64,000 bases of DNA, from assembly GCA_009773805.1 (NCBI GenBank), contig WTXA01000002.1, positions 310,001 through 374,000 on the forward strand, read 5' to 3'. A program made the translations under genes and the position numbers. This DNA is from Fusobacteriota bacterium. GTDB lineage: Bacteria; Bacillota; TC1. Of the stretch, positions 15,903 through 24,947 are shown piece after piece. Under the pieces are notes generated by a model. That model made no database searches and had not been told where the DNA came from. It saw only the letters and a program-made list of their open reading frames with translations. Numbering within the stretch: the first letter of the stretch is position 1; each line of letters begins with the position of its first letter.

Positions 15903-18349
15903 TTTACTTGCTATTTAAAAACGCCTTAATGAAAGTTAAAAAATCATACGGGAGATTCTTTTCTCTGATTATAATAATTGCCGTAGGTATAGGCTTCTTC
16001 GCAGGTATTAGAGCAAGTTCACCTGATATTATAAATTCGGTAAACACATACTATGATAAAAATAATTTTATGGATTTAAAGATAGTAAGTTCTATGGGAC
16101 TCGATGATGAAGATGTCAATGCCATAAAAAAGTTAGGAAATATCTCTACAGTTAAGCCAACCTACTCTCTTGATGTTCTAAGTAAAGGTAAACCCATAAA
16201 AGTCCACACTATTGAAGAAAATATTAATAAATCAACTATCATTAATGGAAGACAACCTATTAAGGACAATGAATGTCTTGCAGATAGTAAAAGTTATAAA
16301 GTTGGTGACCTAATAACAATTACTAACGATATAAATAAACAGATAAGAAATCAGGAATACCAAGTGGTAGGAACTGTTAATTCAGTACTTTACCTATTTA
16401 AGAACTATGGAATATCTAACATTGGAGATGGTAAACTATCATCTTTTATTTTCATACCAAGAAGTAATTTTCAACTGGACTATTATACAGAAATTTACCT
16501 AACAACAAAAAATCCAAATAATTATAAAATCTATTCCAAGGAATATGGCAACTTAATAAGTCAAATAAAAAAAGATCTTACCATCATTAAAGAGAATAGA
16601 GAAAACGCTAGATACACTTCCATTATTGAAAGTGCTAAACTTACTGAGAAAAATAGTTCATTTGAAAATCTTAGTCAATTGGAAAAGCCTAAATGGTATA
16701 TTTTTGATAGAACTTCAGCTCCTGGATATACCTCTCTAGAGGAAGATACAAAAAAGGTTACCCTAATAGCTCAAGTTCTACCTATATTCTTTATAGCTAT
16801 AGTTGCCCTTATGAGCCTTAATACCATGACTCGTATGATAGATGAAGAACGTGGAGAAATTGGCACTCTAACTTCCTTGGGTTATTACAATAGTAGCATC
16901 ATATCCATGTATCTACTTTATGTTTTTACAGCTTCTATTATTGGCATATTAAGTGGTTTTTTCTTAGGTAGTAGTTTAATACCCTTTATTATCTACTCCA
17001 CCTATCAATCTAGTTATATCTTGCCTAAACTAATAATCAGTTATGATTTAATTACCCTTATTCTCATAACACTTATAACTGTATCTTTGATGTTTCTTGT
17101 CACCCTTAGAGCAGGAAGGAAGGAACTAAAAGAAAAACCAGCTAATTTACTTCGACCTGTACCTTTAAAAAAAGGGCAGACTATTCTTTTAGAAAAAATA
17201 GATTTTATCTGGATGCATTTATCATTTAGCCGGAAAGTTACAATGCGTAATATTTTCAGGTATAAGAAAAGAGTATTTATGACTATAGTTGGTATAGCCG
17301 GTTGTACCGCTCTTTTACTAACTGGTTTTGGTATTAGAGATAGTGTTAGTGGAATTACTGATATACAATATAGCAAAGTAATGAAATATGATGAGATGCT
17401 GGTTTTAAAAAATGAAATAACTACAATAAGTAAAGAATTAAAGGTACTTCTTGATAAGGAACAAATAATAATGCCAACATTGATTAAGCAGGCTACTTAT
17501 ACCGTTGATGCCGGCAGTGCCAATATTGATATTAATCTTATAGTTCCAGAAGATGAAAATATTTTTGAAGAATATTTTGTCTTAAATAGTATTTTAAAAA
17601 ATGATATTGCTGCATTAGATGATAGTGGTGTTGTAATTACCAGCAAACTCGCTGAAAGCACTGGTGCAGGTGTTGGTGATACTATTAAAATAACTGATAT
17701 AGAAAATGAAAGTTTTACTCTTAAAGTAACTGATGTCGTAGGAAACTATATTATGCACTATATTTATATGAGTAAAGAATCCTATAATGAGGTTTTTGGT
17801 GTAAGTGCTAAGTTTAATATTGTTGTTTCTGATCATGAATCTAAGGATGAATCCTTACTTGCAAAGAATTTGATTACTAGTAATGTATTTTCTAGTATTA
17901 TTTTTACAACTGATGGTTTAAATACTTTTAACTTATTGGTTACCAGTTTGAATAATGTGATTGTGATGATTATTGTTATAGCTTCAATTCTAGCTTTAAT
18001 AGTCCTCTTTAATCTAACTTCAATAAATATTAGTGAAAGAAAGCGTGAGATTGCTACTTTAAAAGTTCTCGGATTTTATGATGATGAGGTTAGTAAGTAT
18101 ATTTATAGGGAGACCATTATCCTTACTTTCCTTAGTATAGCTGTAGGTCTGGTCGAAGGTATTTTTCTTCATAGGTATGTGATTGGCATTATTGAGGTTG
18201 ATAGTACAGTTTTTTTAAAATCTATAAATCCTTTAAGTTATGTCTGGGCTTTCCTTATTACTGTAGTATTTACTGTAGTAGTGCAGATATTCACTTATTT
18301 TAAGTTGAAGAAGATAAATATGATTGAATCATTGAAATCCGTAAATTAG
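15896..18349 (+). CDS. FtsX-type ABC transporter permease
   Basis: The 817-residue permease has one N-terminal span, a large extracellular part (residues about 45-290), a block of three spans carrying an FtsX domain (about 290-430), then a second copy of the same plan ending in three spans. This doubled FtsX layout matches permeases that export lipids, peptides or antimicrobial compounds, or act as mechanotransmission modules. GTG start, coupled to the ATPase stop. With the divergent TetR it forms a regulated efflux-type unit. Substrate unknown. Confidence 0.9.
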   Translation: MVIYLLFKNALMKVKKSYGRFFSLIIIIAVGIGFFAGIRASSPDIINSVNTYYDKNNFMDLKIVSSMGLDDEDVNAIKKLGNISTVKPTYSLDVLSKGKPIKVHTIEENINKSTIINGRQPIKDNECLADSKSYKVGDLITITNDINKQIRNQEYQVVGTVNSVLYLFKNYGISNIGDGKLSSFIFIPRSNFQLDYYTEIYLTTKNPNNYKIYSKEYGNLISQIKKDLTIIKENRENARYTSIIESAKLTEKNSSFENLSQLEKPKWYIFDRTSAPGYTSLEEDTKKVTLIAQVLPIFFIAIVALMSLNTMTRMIDEERGEIGTLTSLGYYNSSIISMYLLYVFTASIIGILSGFFLGSSLIPFIIYSTYQSSYILPKLIISYDLITLILITLITVSLMFLVTLRAGRKELKEKPANLLRPVPLKKGQTILLEKIDFIWMHLSFSRKVTMRNIFRYKKRVFMTIVGIAGCTALLLTGFGIRDSVSGITDIQYSKVMKYDEMLVLKNEITTISKELKVLLDKEQIIMPTLIKQATYTVDAGSANIDINLIVPEDENIFEEYFVLNSILKNDIAALDDSGVVITSKLAESTGAGVGDTIKITDIENESFTLKVTDVVGNYIMHYIYMSKESYNEVFGVSAKFNIVVSDHESKDESLLAKNLITSNVFSSIIFTTDGLNTFNLLVTSLNNVIVMIIVIASILALIVLFNLTSINISERKREIATLKVLGFYDDEVSKYIYRETIILTFLSIAVGLVEGIFLHRYVIGIIEVDSTVFLKSINPLSYVWAFLITVVFTVVVQIFTYFKLKKINMIESLKSVN

Positions 18350-18418
18350 ATAAATATATATAAATGCAGACTACTATATTGTAATGATTATAGTTTTGTT
18401 TTAATTTTAAAAATACTA

Positions 18419-18446
18419 TTGCATGTTAAAAATTAATATGTAATAA
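18419..18446 (+). promoter_or_regulatory. Possible promoter of the riboswitch-controlled gene
   Basis: TTGCAT (18419-18424), a 16-bp spacer and TAATAA (18441-18446) would start transcription at about 18453, the first base pair of the riboswitch P1 stem. The match to consensus is only fair. Confidence 0.45.
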
Positions 18447-18451
18447 TAAAT

Positions 18452-18547
18452 ACATAAACGATAAGAGCAAATTTGACGAAAGTCAAAGACGCAAAGCTAC
18501 GGACCTAAAGTTTTATAACTATGGTCGCCGGGTTACCGAAATTATGT
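18452..18547 (+). ncRNA. Cyclic di-GMP-I riboswitch (GEMM-I aptamer)
   Basis: The conserved GEMM-I core is present: a stem TTTGAC/GTCAAA closed by a GAAA tetraloop, then GACGCAAAGC, ACGGACCTAA, a second hairpin, and GGTCGCCGGGTTACC. P1 can form from ACATAA (18452-18457) and TTATGT (18542-18547). The order and conserved bases match the Vibrio and Clostridium class I aptamers. It lies in the leader of a secreted poly-gamma-glutamate hydrolase, followed by a terminator. Confidence 0.92.
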
Positions 18548-18568
18548 TTAATGACAAACTTGTTTGTT

Positions 18569-18610
18569 AATACTTCTATTTTGGTGAACCAAAATAGAAG
18601 TATTTTTTTT
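18569..18610 (+). terminator. Expression-platform terminator of the c-di-GMP riboswitch
   Basis: A perfect 16-bp stem (18569-18584 with 18589-18604), a 4-base TGAA loop and a T run sit between the aptamer and the ribosome binding site AAGGAGG. ACCGAAAT (18535-18542) at the aptamer end can pair with ATTTTGGT (18578-18585) in the left arm, giving a possible antiterminator. Confidence 0.9.
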
Positions 18611-18625
18611 CAAGGAGGAATTAAA

Positions 18626-19297
18626 ATGAAAAAGATTGGATTATTAATTGCTATAGTAGGTTTATTAATATTTTTTGGAAATAAACCAGAAGTACAAGCA
18701 GCTGATTTATATTTAAATTATCAAGAATTATCTGCTGCAAAAATAATAGGAACAGATTACAAAATTGTAAATAGGAAAACTGCATCTAGTACAGCAGTAA
18801 TTGCCATACATGGGGGAAGTATTGAACCTGGAACAAGTGAATTAGCAGATAACATTGCAGGTACAAACCATGATTTCTATTCATTTTACGGTATTATGTC
18901 TAGTAACAATACATCACTACATATAACATCTACTAATTTCAATGAGCCTATAGCGCTTGATTTGGTACAAAAATCAAGAAATACATTATCTATTCATGGT
19001 TTTTCAAGCACTTCAAATTTAACTTATATTGGTGGTCTTGATAAAACACTGGTAGCTAAAGTTAAAACTAAATTAAAAGCGGCTGGTTTTGTAGTAGCTG
19101 ATGCCCCAATAAATTTGGCTGGTTTAGAAACAACAAATATAACCAATCGTAATCTCAGAAAAGCTGGCGTGCAAATTGAAATTTCTTCATCTTTAAGAGC
19201 ATCTTTCTTTTCAAGTTTGACAACTGCTGGTCGTGAAACCAAAACAACCCAGTTTTATAAATACACAAATGCAATCAGAGCTGCATTATCATATTAA
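18626..19297 (+). CDS. Secreted poly-gamma-glutamate hydrolase family protein (DUF867/PghP type)
   Basis: 223 residues with a signal peptide (cleavage probably after VQA, residue 25), so it acts outside the cell. It shows the hallmarks of the zinc-dependent poly-gamma-glutamate hydrolase family first known from phage PghP: AIHGGSIEPGTSELAD, FYSFYGIM, LHITSTNFNEP and TLSIHG. These enzymes cut gamma-glutamyl polymer. Start chosen at the ATG behind AAGGAGG; a longer open frame back to 18521 runs through the terminator and is not coding. Expression is controlled by the c-di-GMP riboswitch. It converges on the capsule operon that would make its substrate. Confidence 0.88.
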   Translation: MKKIGLLIAIVGLLIFFGNKPEVQAADLYLNYQELSAAKIIGTDYKIVNRKTASSTAVIAIHGGSIEPGTSELADNIAGTNHDFYSFYGIMSSNNTSLHITSTNFNEPIALDLVQKSRNTLSIHGFSSTSNLTYIGGLDKTLVAKVKTKLKAAGFVVADAPINLAGLETTNITNRNLRKAGVQIEISSSLRASFFSSLTTAGRETKTTQFYKYTNAIRAALSY

Positions 19298-19316
19298 TAT
19301 TAATTTGATATAACTA

Positions 19317-19356
19317 AAAATGACGGATATCCAATTTTGGATATCCGTCATTTTTT
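19317..19356. terminator. Bidirectional terminator between pgh and ggt
   Basis: TGACGGATATCCAA pairs perfectly with TTGGATATCCGTCA around two T, with an A run before and a T run after, serving both converging transcripts. Confidence 0.92.
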
Positions 19357-19360
19357 ATTA

Positions 19361-21004
19361 CTAGTTACCAATCCATTCCCAAGTACCATTTCGACGTGGA
19401 TCTGCTCCACCTTTTATTTCCTTATTTTCATAATCTATATAGAGTGCATTTACGCTACCATAAAACTGTTGACTATTATTGAGAATCACTGAAACTCCAT
19501 CTTTACGCAATTTGTCCATTTCCAACTCTGATAAATAATTTTTTTCTATATATAATTTATTCTCATTGTAGAAAAATCTTGGAGCATTTATTGCAGCTTG
19601 TAGAGGCTCCTTATTTTCTAAAAACCTAATCATTACTTGTGTCAACATCAATGGTATTCGCATCCCACCAGGACTACCTATTCCAATCACTGGTTTTTCA
19701 TCCTTGACTAATATTGTAGGAGCGATATATGATCTAGGTCGTTTACCTTCCTCAACAGCATTTATTGATTTTGAATTTAACGAAAAATTATCCATATGAT
19801 TATTAATAAAAAAACCAAAGGCACTCTCTCCTGTACCGAAAAATTGAGTAAGTGTATTAGTTAAGGAAACCATCATGCCATTTTTATCATAAACCACTAT
19901 ATGTGTAGTATTTTCTTCATCTTCAACTATTGCTGGAGAGTCATCCACTGGCAATTGGTTAAAAGAATCTATTAATTTAACTTGTGATGCTAAATTATTT
20001 ACATAGTCATCTGAAGTTAATATATTATCATCAAAATCATAAAAAGAAGGATCTCCTATATTCCCTAAACGATCATTATAAGTAACTTGAGTGATTGCTG
20101 CTAATAAAGATATATAATTAGCCGAATTTTCCTTTATATTGCCAAGCTTGAGCTTTTCAGCCAAAGACAAGGTTTGAACTAAGGTAACCCCTCCAGATGG
20201 AGGTGTCGATGAGTAAACTTCGTATCCAGAAAATATTCCTTTAATAGGCTCTCTTTTTACTACTTGATAGCCAGCTAGATCTTTTAAGGTAAGATTACTG
20301 TTTTTTACAATTTCCTTAGCAACTTCACCCTCATAAAAATCTATATAATTATTTTTTATTATCTCTAAAGCTTTTGCCAAATCTGGTTGTTTTAAAATTT
20401 CATCTTTTGCAATTGCTTTTCCATTATTAAAAAATGTACTTCTTAAACTACTTGAAATTCTAAAACCAGAATTATTTGTTAAGGTGCTTAATAAGGCACT
20501 AACAGGGCTTCCATCTTTAGCAAGTTTTATTGATGGCTCTAATAATTCTGCCATATCTAACTTTCCAAAATCATTATGAGCAGCTACCATACCTTTTACA
20601 AAACCTGGCACTGCAGATTTTCCAGAAATATTTTCGGAAGCACTTCCCATATAGTCATATACCACAGGTGTTGTTCCATCACCAGGATATACCAACATAA
20701 TTCCACTACCTCCAAGTCCTGTAGCTACTGGTAAAACTACTCCCATTGCATAAGAAATAGCTATTGCAGCATCTACTGCACTACCGCCTTTTTGCAGAAC
20801 ATCCATACCAATATCTACTGCTCTTGAATCATCTGCCACAACACCAAATCCTGGAACAGCAAACTCATCAACATTAGGTGTTTCAGTTTCAGGTGTTTTT
20901 GAAACGTCTGAAACTGGTACGAAAGTTGATGCTTCAATCAACATAACTAGAATTAATATTAATAAAACAATTACTCGTAATAATTTTTTTTTCAAAATAT
21001 CCAC
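19361..21004 (-). CDS. Gamma-glutamyltranspeptidase (CapD-like, capsule operon)
   Basis: 547-residue member of the gamma-glutamyltransferase family with an N-terminal membrane anchor (residues about 9-27). GGSAVDAAIA and GLGGSGIMLVY mark the large subunit; NTTHIVVYDK holds the self-cleaving nucleophile Thr (about residue 366); GIGSPGG lies near the C-terminus. As the last gene behind pgsB, pgsC and pgsA it occupies the place of CapD in Bacillus anthracis, which cuts poly-gamma-glutamate and attaches it to peptidoglycan. A releasing or trimming role is also possible; simple glutathione breakdown is less likely here. Confidence 0.9.
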   Translation of the reverse strand: MDILKKKLLRVIVLLILILVMLIEASTFVPVSDVSKTPETETPNVDEFAVPGFGVVADDSRAVDIGMDVLQKGGSAVDAAIAISYAMGVVLPVATGLGGSGIMLVYPGDGTTPVVYDYMGSASENISGKSAVPGFVKGMVAAHNDFGKLDMAELLEPSIKLAKDGSPVSALLSTLTNNSGFRISSSLRSTFFNNGKAIAKDEILKQPDLAKALEIIKNNYIDFYEGEVAKEIVKNSNLTLKDLAGYQVVKREPIKGIFSGYEVYSSTPPSGGVTLVQTLSLAEKLKLGNIKENSANYISLLAAITQVTYNDRLGNIGDPSFYDFDDNILTSDDYVNNLASQVKLIDSFNQLPVDDSPAIVEDEENTTHIVVYDKNGMMVSLTNTLTQFFGTGESAFGFFINNHMDNFSLNSKSINAVEEGKRPRSYIAPTILVKDEKPVIGIGSPGGMRIPLMLTQVMIRFLENKEPLQAAINAPRFFYNENKLYIEKNYLSELEMDKLRKDGVSVILNNSQQFYGSVNALYIDYENKEIKGGADPRRNGTWEWIGN

Positions 21005-21019
21005 TCACATTTCTCTTTG

Positions 21020-22024
21020 TCAATTAATAATTATACTTAGAATTCCATCTTTTTCAGTCATTTTTAAATCCTTAGGTAAGTTACTTGTAAGTGTATCAGT
21101 AACACTCATGCGATATGGTATATCAAAGAAATCTAAAGCAGGCTTTGGATATCCGTAGGCTAAACTTAAAGGTATTATCCTAATAACTATTGATGGATTA
21201 TTAGGTTCAATAATATATTGTGCCATTACACTCTCTAAGGAAAAGGCATAATTATCACCATGCAAGAAATTTCCTAAGCTATAGAAAATTACTTTGTCGT
21301 TGTAAACTTCCATGGGTTGAAGTACCTGTGCATTATGTCCCACCACAACATCAGCCCCTGCATCACAAATAGCCTTAGCAATGGTTCTTTGTATATTGCT
21401 AACTTTTTTATCAGTTGTTTCCTTCCACTTCATGTGTACAAATACTAAATCTGCGTTTGCTTTTGCATCTTCAATCAAGGTAAGATTTTCTACATAATTA
21501 GCTTCAGATATTCCCAAGGTTGCCACTTTAATATCATTAATCTGCTGATATACTATATTATTAAAAAGGCCTTCTTGCTTGAATACTTCTGTATATAAAA
21601 TCCCACTAGTTAAAGGTTCATTATTTCCTTTATTTTTATTATCTATATTTAAGGTTGTAAATTTAAATTCCCTCAAGATTTCAGATTCATTTTCTGTTAT
21701 TTGACCAACTACATTACCAGTTATGTAGTCTGAATTTTCCATATAGCTACTTAGGTGTTTGGTTATTGTATCTGTTTTACCCGTTTGCACTGATAAATCA
21801 TAATACTTATTAAAGACCAGATCTCCTGTAAAGCTGCCCACAAATTTCTTATCACTGTAGTAGCTTGAAACATCTTTCTTTTCAAAAAATATGTCTGGAA
21901 TAGGATACATCAATAAGATAACTAAAAATGTAACAATTGCTAAAATTGCATGTCTATCAGTATTTTTCTTGTTTACTTTAACAAAATGAAGAACTTTCAT
22001 TTTGAATTGAAATTGGCTGATCAT
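21020..22024 (-). CDS. pgsA: Poly-gamma-glutamate synthesis protein PgsA/CapA
   Basis: 334 residues: a membrane anchor near residues 24-44, then an extracellular metallophosphatase-like domain. Visible motifs are GSFTGDLVFN, VFVHMKWK, VVGHNAQVLQPMEV and FYSLGNFLHGD, all typical of PgsA/CapA, which is needed for synthesis or export of the polymer. It is shorter than the Bacillus proteins (about 380-410). It lies 16 bp after pgsC and 15 bp before ggt, in one operon. Confidence 0.92.
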   Translation of the reverse strand: MISQFQFKMKVLHFVKVNKKNTDRHAILAIVTFLVILLMYPIPDIFFEKKDVSSYYSDKKFVGSFTGDLVFNKYYDLSVQTGKTDTITKHLSSYMENSDYITGNVVGQITENESEILREFKFTTLNIDNKNKGNNEPLTSGILYTEVFKQEGLFNNIVYQQINDIKVATLGISEANYVENLTLIEDAKANADLVFVHMKWKETTDKKVSNIQRTIAKAICDAGADVVVGHNAQVLQPMEVYNDKVIFYSLGNFLHGDNYAFSLESVMAQYIIEPNNPSIVIRIIPLSLAYGYPKPALDFFDIPYRMSVTDTLTSNLPKDLKMTEKDGILSIIIN

Positions 22025-22040
22025 TTATTTACACCTCTTA

Positions 22041-22496
22041 TTAAATGATAAAAATATTATAAGTAAATATTGCTAGAAAAGTTAGTCCACTTACCAAGGC
22101 TGTACTTAAAATAGTATGCACAAAACCCTGACGTTGAATTGTATTGGCAATTATCCCAGGTACAATAACCCCGATACCAGTTGTTGTGTAAAATTCATAT
22201 GGTAAAATAGGGATTGTATAATCTATCAAAATTTTGATAATAACACCAACAGCAATCATAGCAACAAATTTTCTTCTACCATACAAAATCACTATCCGTG
22301 CTATACCATGCTCAACAATTAAATATGCCAAACAACTAATCAAAAGTAAAACTAATATAGAATATGGGTGATCTGCCATCAAAGCAATATAACCAGCAAC
22401 CACCAGCCCGGCTGGCATTATACCTGTTACTTCTGTGTAAACTAAGCTAAGCATTGTTCCTACTACAAATGCAATATATAATTCTGTTCCTTGCAT
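22041..22496 (-). CDS. pgsC: Poly-gamma-glutamate synthesis membrane protein PgsC/CapC
   Basis: This 151-residue, four- to five-span membrane protein is the usual length for PgsC/CapC (about 149). Typical segments are LVYTEVTGIMPAGLVVAGYIAL near the N-terminus and PGIIANTIQRQG near the C-terminus. It forms the membrane synthase with PgsB. The start overlaps the end of pgsB by 34 bp. Confidence 0.93.
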   Translation of the reverse strand: MQGTELYIAFVVGTMLSLVYTEVTGIMPAGLVVAGYIALMADHPYSILVLLLISCLAYLIVEHGIARIVILYGRRKFVAMIAVGVIIKILIDYTIPILPYEFYTTTGIGVIVPGIIANTIQRQGFVHTILSTALVSGLTFLAIFTYNIFII

Positions 22497-23701
22497 AAAG
22501 TGTCTCCTCCATTTTTATTTTCAGGTTTATTTACTTTTGTTTCAATTTTCAATAGTGCGTCCATAAATTCAAAAGCAGTACCATGTATATTCCCAATTCC
22601 AAAAATCGTCTTACCTGCTATTTTTTCTTCAATTAGCTTATAAACTTCATACCCATTTTGATCATGTACATCACAAAATTCATTTGTTTCTATTTTACCT
22701 GAATTATAGACATCACTAACAGGTTTAGTTTCTTGACCCATGCAGATTATTAATTCTGATGGGAAGTTCGTCAAAAATTCTTTTGCAAATTGAAATGAGC
22801 GATCAATTCTGTCTGCTCTACAATTAAGTACAACCGCAATATTTTCTGTTGGATAACCCGAATTTTTTACCATTTCCCAGATAGCAAAGGTGGACATGAC
22901 ATCATTAGCAGCAAAACCATTAACGAAATAGGTTTCTTCATCTAATATATTAAGAGTATGTACATTTGCTACTCCAGGATCAGGATTGGCCATCAACATA
23001 CCTTGCCAAGCTATTTTTTCATCAATATCTAGAGCTTTTGCCAATGCTAATGCGATAGCAATATTTTCCGGAAAATATATTGAACTAAATTGTCTTAATT
23101 CTTCTTTACCTATCTTTGCGGTATCAGCAACTAGAACTTCCGTATTTCTTTTTTCAGCGGTAGCTTTAAAATAGTTTTCATATGGTCCTGGTGCAATTAT
23201 CAGCTTGCCTCCATATGGAATAGTAGGTAAAAATGCCTCTGCAATATCATCAAGCGTTGGCCCCATTACATCAAGGTGATCTTCAAGTACATTGACTATA
23301 ACTCCAATATTAGCTTGCAAAAAATTATTTTGAAAGATTATCTGATAATCTGGAGTCACAGCCATACACTCGCTTACAAGGGCATTTGCTTTTGCTTTGA
23401 CAGCTGCGGCAACAACTCTTTTTTGTTCACCGATATTTGCCCCTTCTAATCTTCGAACAATCTCAGTTTCTACTTTTGTATACCAGAATAACATTCGTGC
23501 TTCAGTACCAGTGGTTTTTCCAACAACCCGGTATCCTGCTGCAGTCAGTATTCCTGTCATTAAACGTGTAACAGTAGATTTACCTCTAATACCATTCACA
23601 TTAACTCGAACAGGAATAGTATCTAAATTCTTTTGATGAAAATACTTTTCATATATACCTATTATTATTAATATTATTGAAAATAAAAAAACTAGTCCCA
23701 T
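22463..23701 (-). CDS. pgsB: Poly-gamma-glutamate synthase PgsB/CapB
   Basis: 412-residue Mur-ligase-like amide ligase that polymerises glutamate through the gamma-carboxyl using ATP. It has an N-terminal membrane span and the P-loop NGIRGKST (residues 36-43). Further motifs are SECMAVTPDYQ and NVLEDHLDVMGPT (the NxxxDHxD metal/ATP site of Mur ligases). Length is close to Bacillus PgsB (about 393). It is the first capsule gene, with AAGGAAGGA before its start. The 41-bp gap to the DUF2752 gene shows no terminator, so read-through from the core operon is possible. Confidence 0.94.
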   Translation of the reverse strand: MGLVFLFSIILIIIGIYEKYFHQKNLDTIPVRVNVNGIRGKSTVTRLMTGILTAAGYRVVGKTTGTEARMLFWYTKVETEIVRRLEGANIGEQKRVVAAAVKAKANALVSECMAVTPDYQIIFQNNFLQANIGVIVNVLEDHLDVMGPTLDDIAEAFLPTIPYGGKLIIAPGPYENYFKATAEKRNTEVLVADTAKIGKEELRQFSSIYFPENIAIALALAKALDIDEKIAWQGMLMANPDPGVANVHTLNILDEETYFVNGFAANDVMSTFAIWEMVKNSGYPTENIAVVLNCRADRIDRSFQFAKEFLTNFPSELIICMGQETKPVSDVYNSGKIETNEFCDVHDQNGYEVYKLIEEKIAGKTIFGIGNIHGTAFEFMDALLKIETKVNKPENKNGGDTLCKEQNYILHL

Positions 23702-23742
23702 ATCTTAGGTCCTTCCTTGAAAAATATAATTAAAACCTAATT

Positions 23743-24117
23743 CTACAGTATCAAACCATACATCAACCTATAAATATACAATACCACAGTCAACACTAAA
23801 ACAATACCAACATACACATATATTAATATTCTCCATTTAGGCAATAACTTAATATGAAAAACTGCCAAAAAAGCAATGACCAAAGGAAAAGCCATTGGAT
23901 TATAGAACCAATAACCAACAAAATCTAACCTGGCTAGAGAAAACATAGCCCTAGTAGCTCCACATGTAGGACAAGGTATACCAGTTATATACCTTAGCAA
24001 GCAAGTTATATCCAACCAGGAATAAATGAAAAGAAAGAGTATGCCGAGTCCTAGAAATAATAAATGCATACCTAATTTGGATTTCCAACCTCTCCCTTTA
24101 TTATCTGATCTAGCCAT
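23743..24117 (-). CDS. DUF2752 family membrane protein
   Basis: 124 residues with three hydrophobic segments and the family hallmark GIPCPTCGATRAM, followed by YNPMAFPL. Function of the family is unknown. It overlaps uppP by 8 bp and leads into the capsule operon. Confidence 0.85.
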   Translation of the reverse strand: MARSDNKGRGWKSKLGMHLLFLGLGILFLFIYSWLDITCLLRYITGIPCPTCGATRAMFSLARLDFVGYWFYNPMAFPLVIAFLAVFHIKLLPKWRILIYVYVGIVLVLTVVLYIYRLMYGLIL

Positions 24118-24937
24118 TGATCATACCTGACCATATAAGAACAAGAAGCACAACACCTACAATAGCCCTGTAAATTACAAAACCAACATAACTATGCTTC
24201 CCAAGAAATTCAACAAAAATCTTAACAACAAAATATGCCACAATGAAAGACACCACAAAACCAACCACCAAAGCAGCCACTTCAATAGTACTTCCAATTA
24301 CCAACTCATTAAGCTCAAAAACAAAAGCACCCATCATAATAGGAATAGCCAAAAAGAAAGAAAATTCAGCTGCCAATCTTGGAGATAAGTTTCTAAATAA
24401 ACCACCGCTAATGGTCGAACCACTCCTACTCATACCAGGTACCATCGCTAGACACTGAAATAAACCAACAACTAATGAATCCTTAACAGTAAGAGACTCT
24501 AAGCTATCCTTTCTAGACTCAGCTTTTTTACCTTTAGTATAACGTTCAGCGATATATAACAAGACTGCACCCACTATAAGAGAAACAGCTACAATATAAA
24601 CACTACCAAAAAAAGACTTAATAACATCAGAAAAAATAAGTGCCAATACAAATGCTGGTAAAACTCCAACTATAACATTAATAGCCAGGCCCCTGCCCCA
24701 TTGTTCCTTACCAAGATTTTTGAAGGCACCAATAATTCTTTCTCTATATAAGACTACAATTGCCAATATAGCTCCAAGTTGTATCATAACTTGGAAACTA
24801 GTAGCGAAAGCACCTCTGAAATCTAATAAATTACCAAATAAAATTAGGTGTCCAGTAGAAGAAACCGGCAAAAACTCAGTCAAGCCCTCAACAATACCCA
24901 AAATAATAGCCTTAAGTATTAAATAAAATCCTAACAT
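24110..24937 (-). CDS. uppP: Undecaprenyl-diphosphatase
   Basis: Membrane phosphatase recycling undecaprenyl pyrophosphate for cell wall synthesis; its loss or excess alters bacitracin sensitivity. The BacA/UppP motifs are clear: EGLTEFLPVSSTGHLIL near the N-terminus and MVPGMSRSGSTISGGL in the second half, within about eight spans and 275 residues. A longer frame from 24958 exists, but AAGGGG directly precedes the ATG at 24937, which also removes an overlap with tatD. Confidence 0.95.
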   Translation of the reverse strand: MLGFYLILKAIILGIVEGLTEFLPVSSTGHLILFGNLLDFRGAFATSFQVMIQLGAILAIVVLYRERIIGAFKNLGKEQWGRGLAINVIVGVLPAFVLALIFSDVIKSFFGSVYIVAVSLIVGAVLLYIAERYTKGKKAESRKDSLESLTVKDSLVVGLFQCLAMVPGMSRSGSTISGGLFRNLSPRLAAEFSFFLAIPIMMGAFVFELNELVIGSTIEVAALVVGFVVSFIVAYFVVKIFVEFLGKHSYVGFVIYRAIVGVVLLVLIWSGMING

Positions 24938-24947
24938 AAAATCCCCC

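Noticed and set aside
18521-18625. Upstream extension of the hydrolase frame to an earlier start
   Set aside because: It runs through the riboswitch end and the terminator stem; AAGGAGG precedes the ATG at 18626, which begins a proper signal peptide.
19361-21004. GGT acting only in glutathione breakdown
   Set aside because: Its membrane anchor and last position in the pgs operon fit a capsule role better; activity alone cannot be told from sequence.
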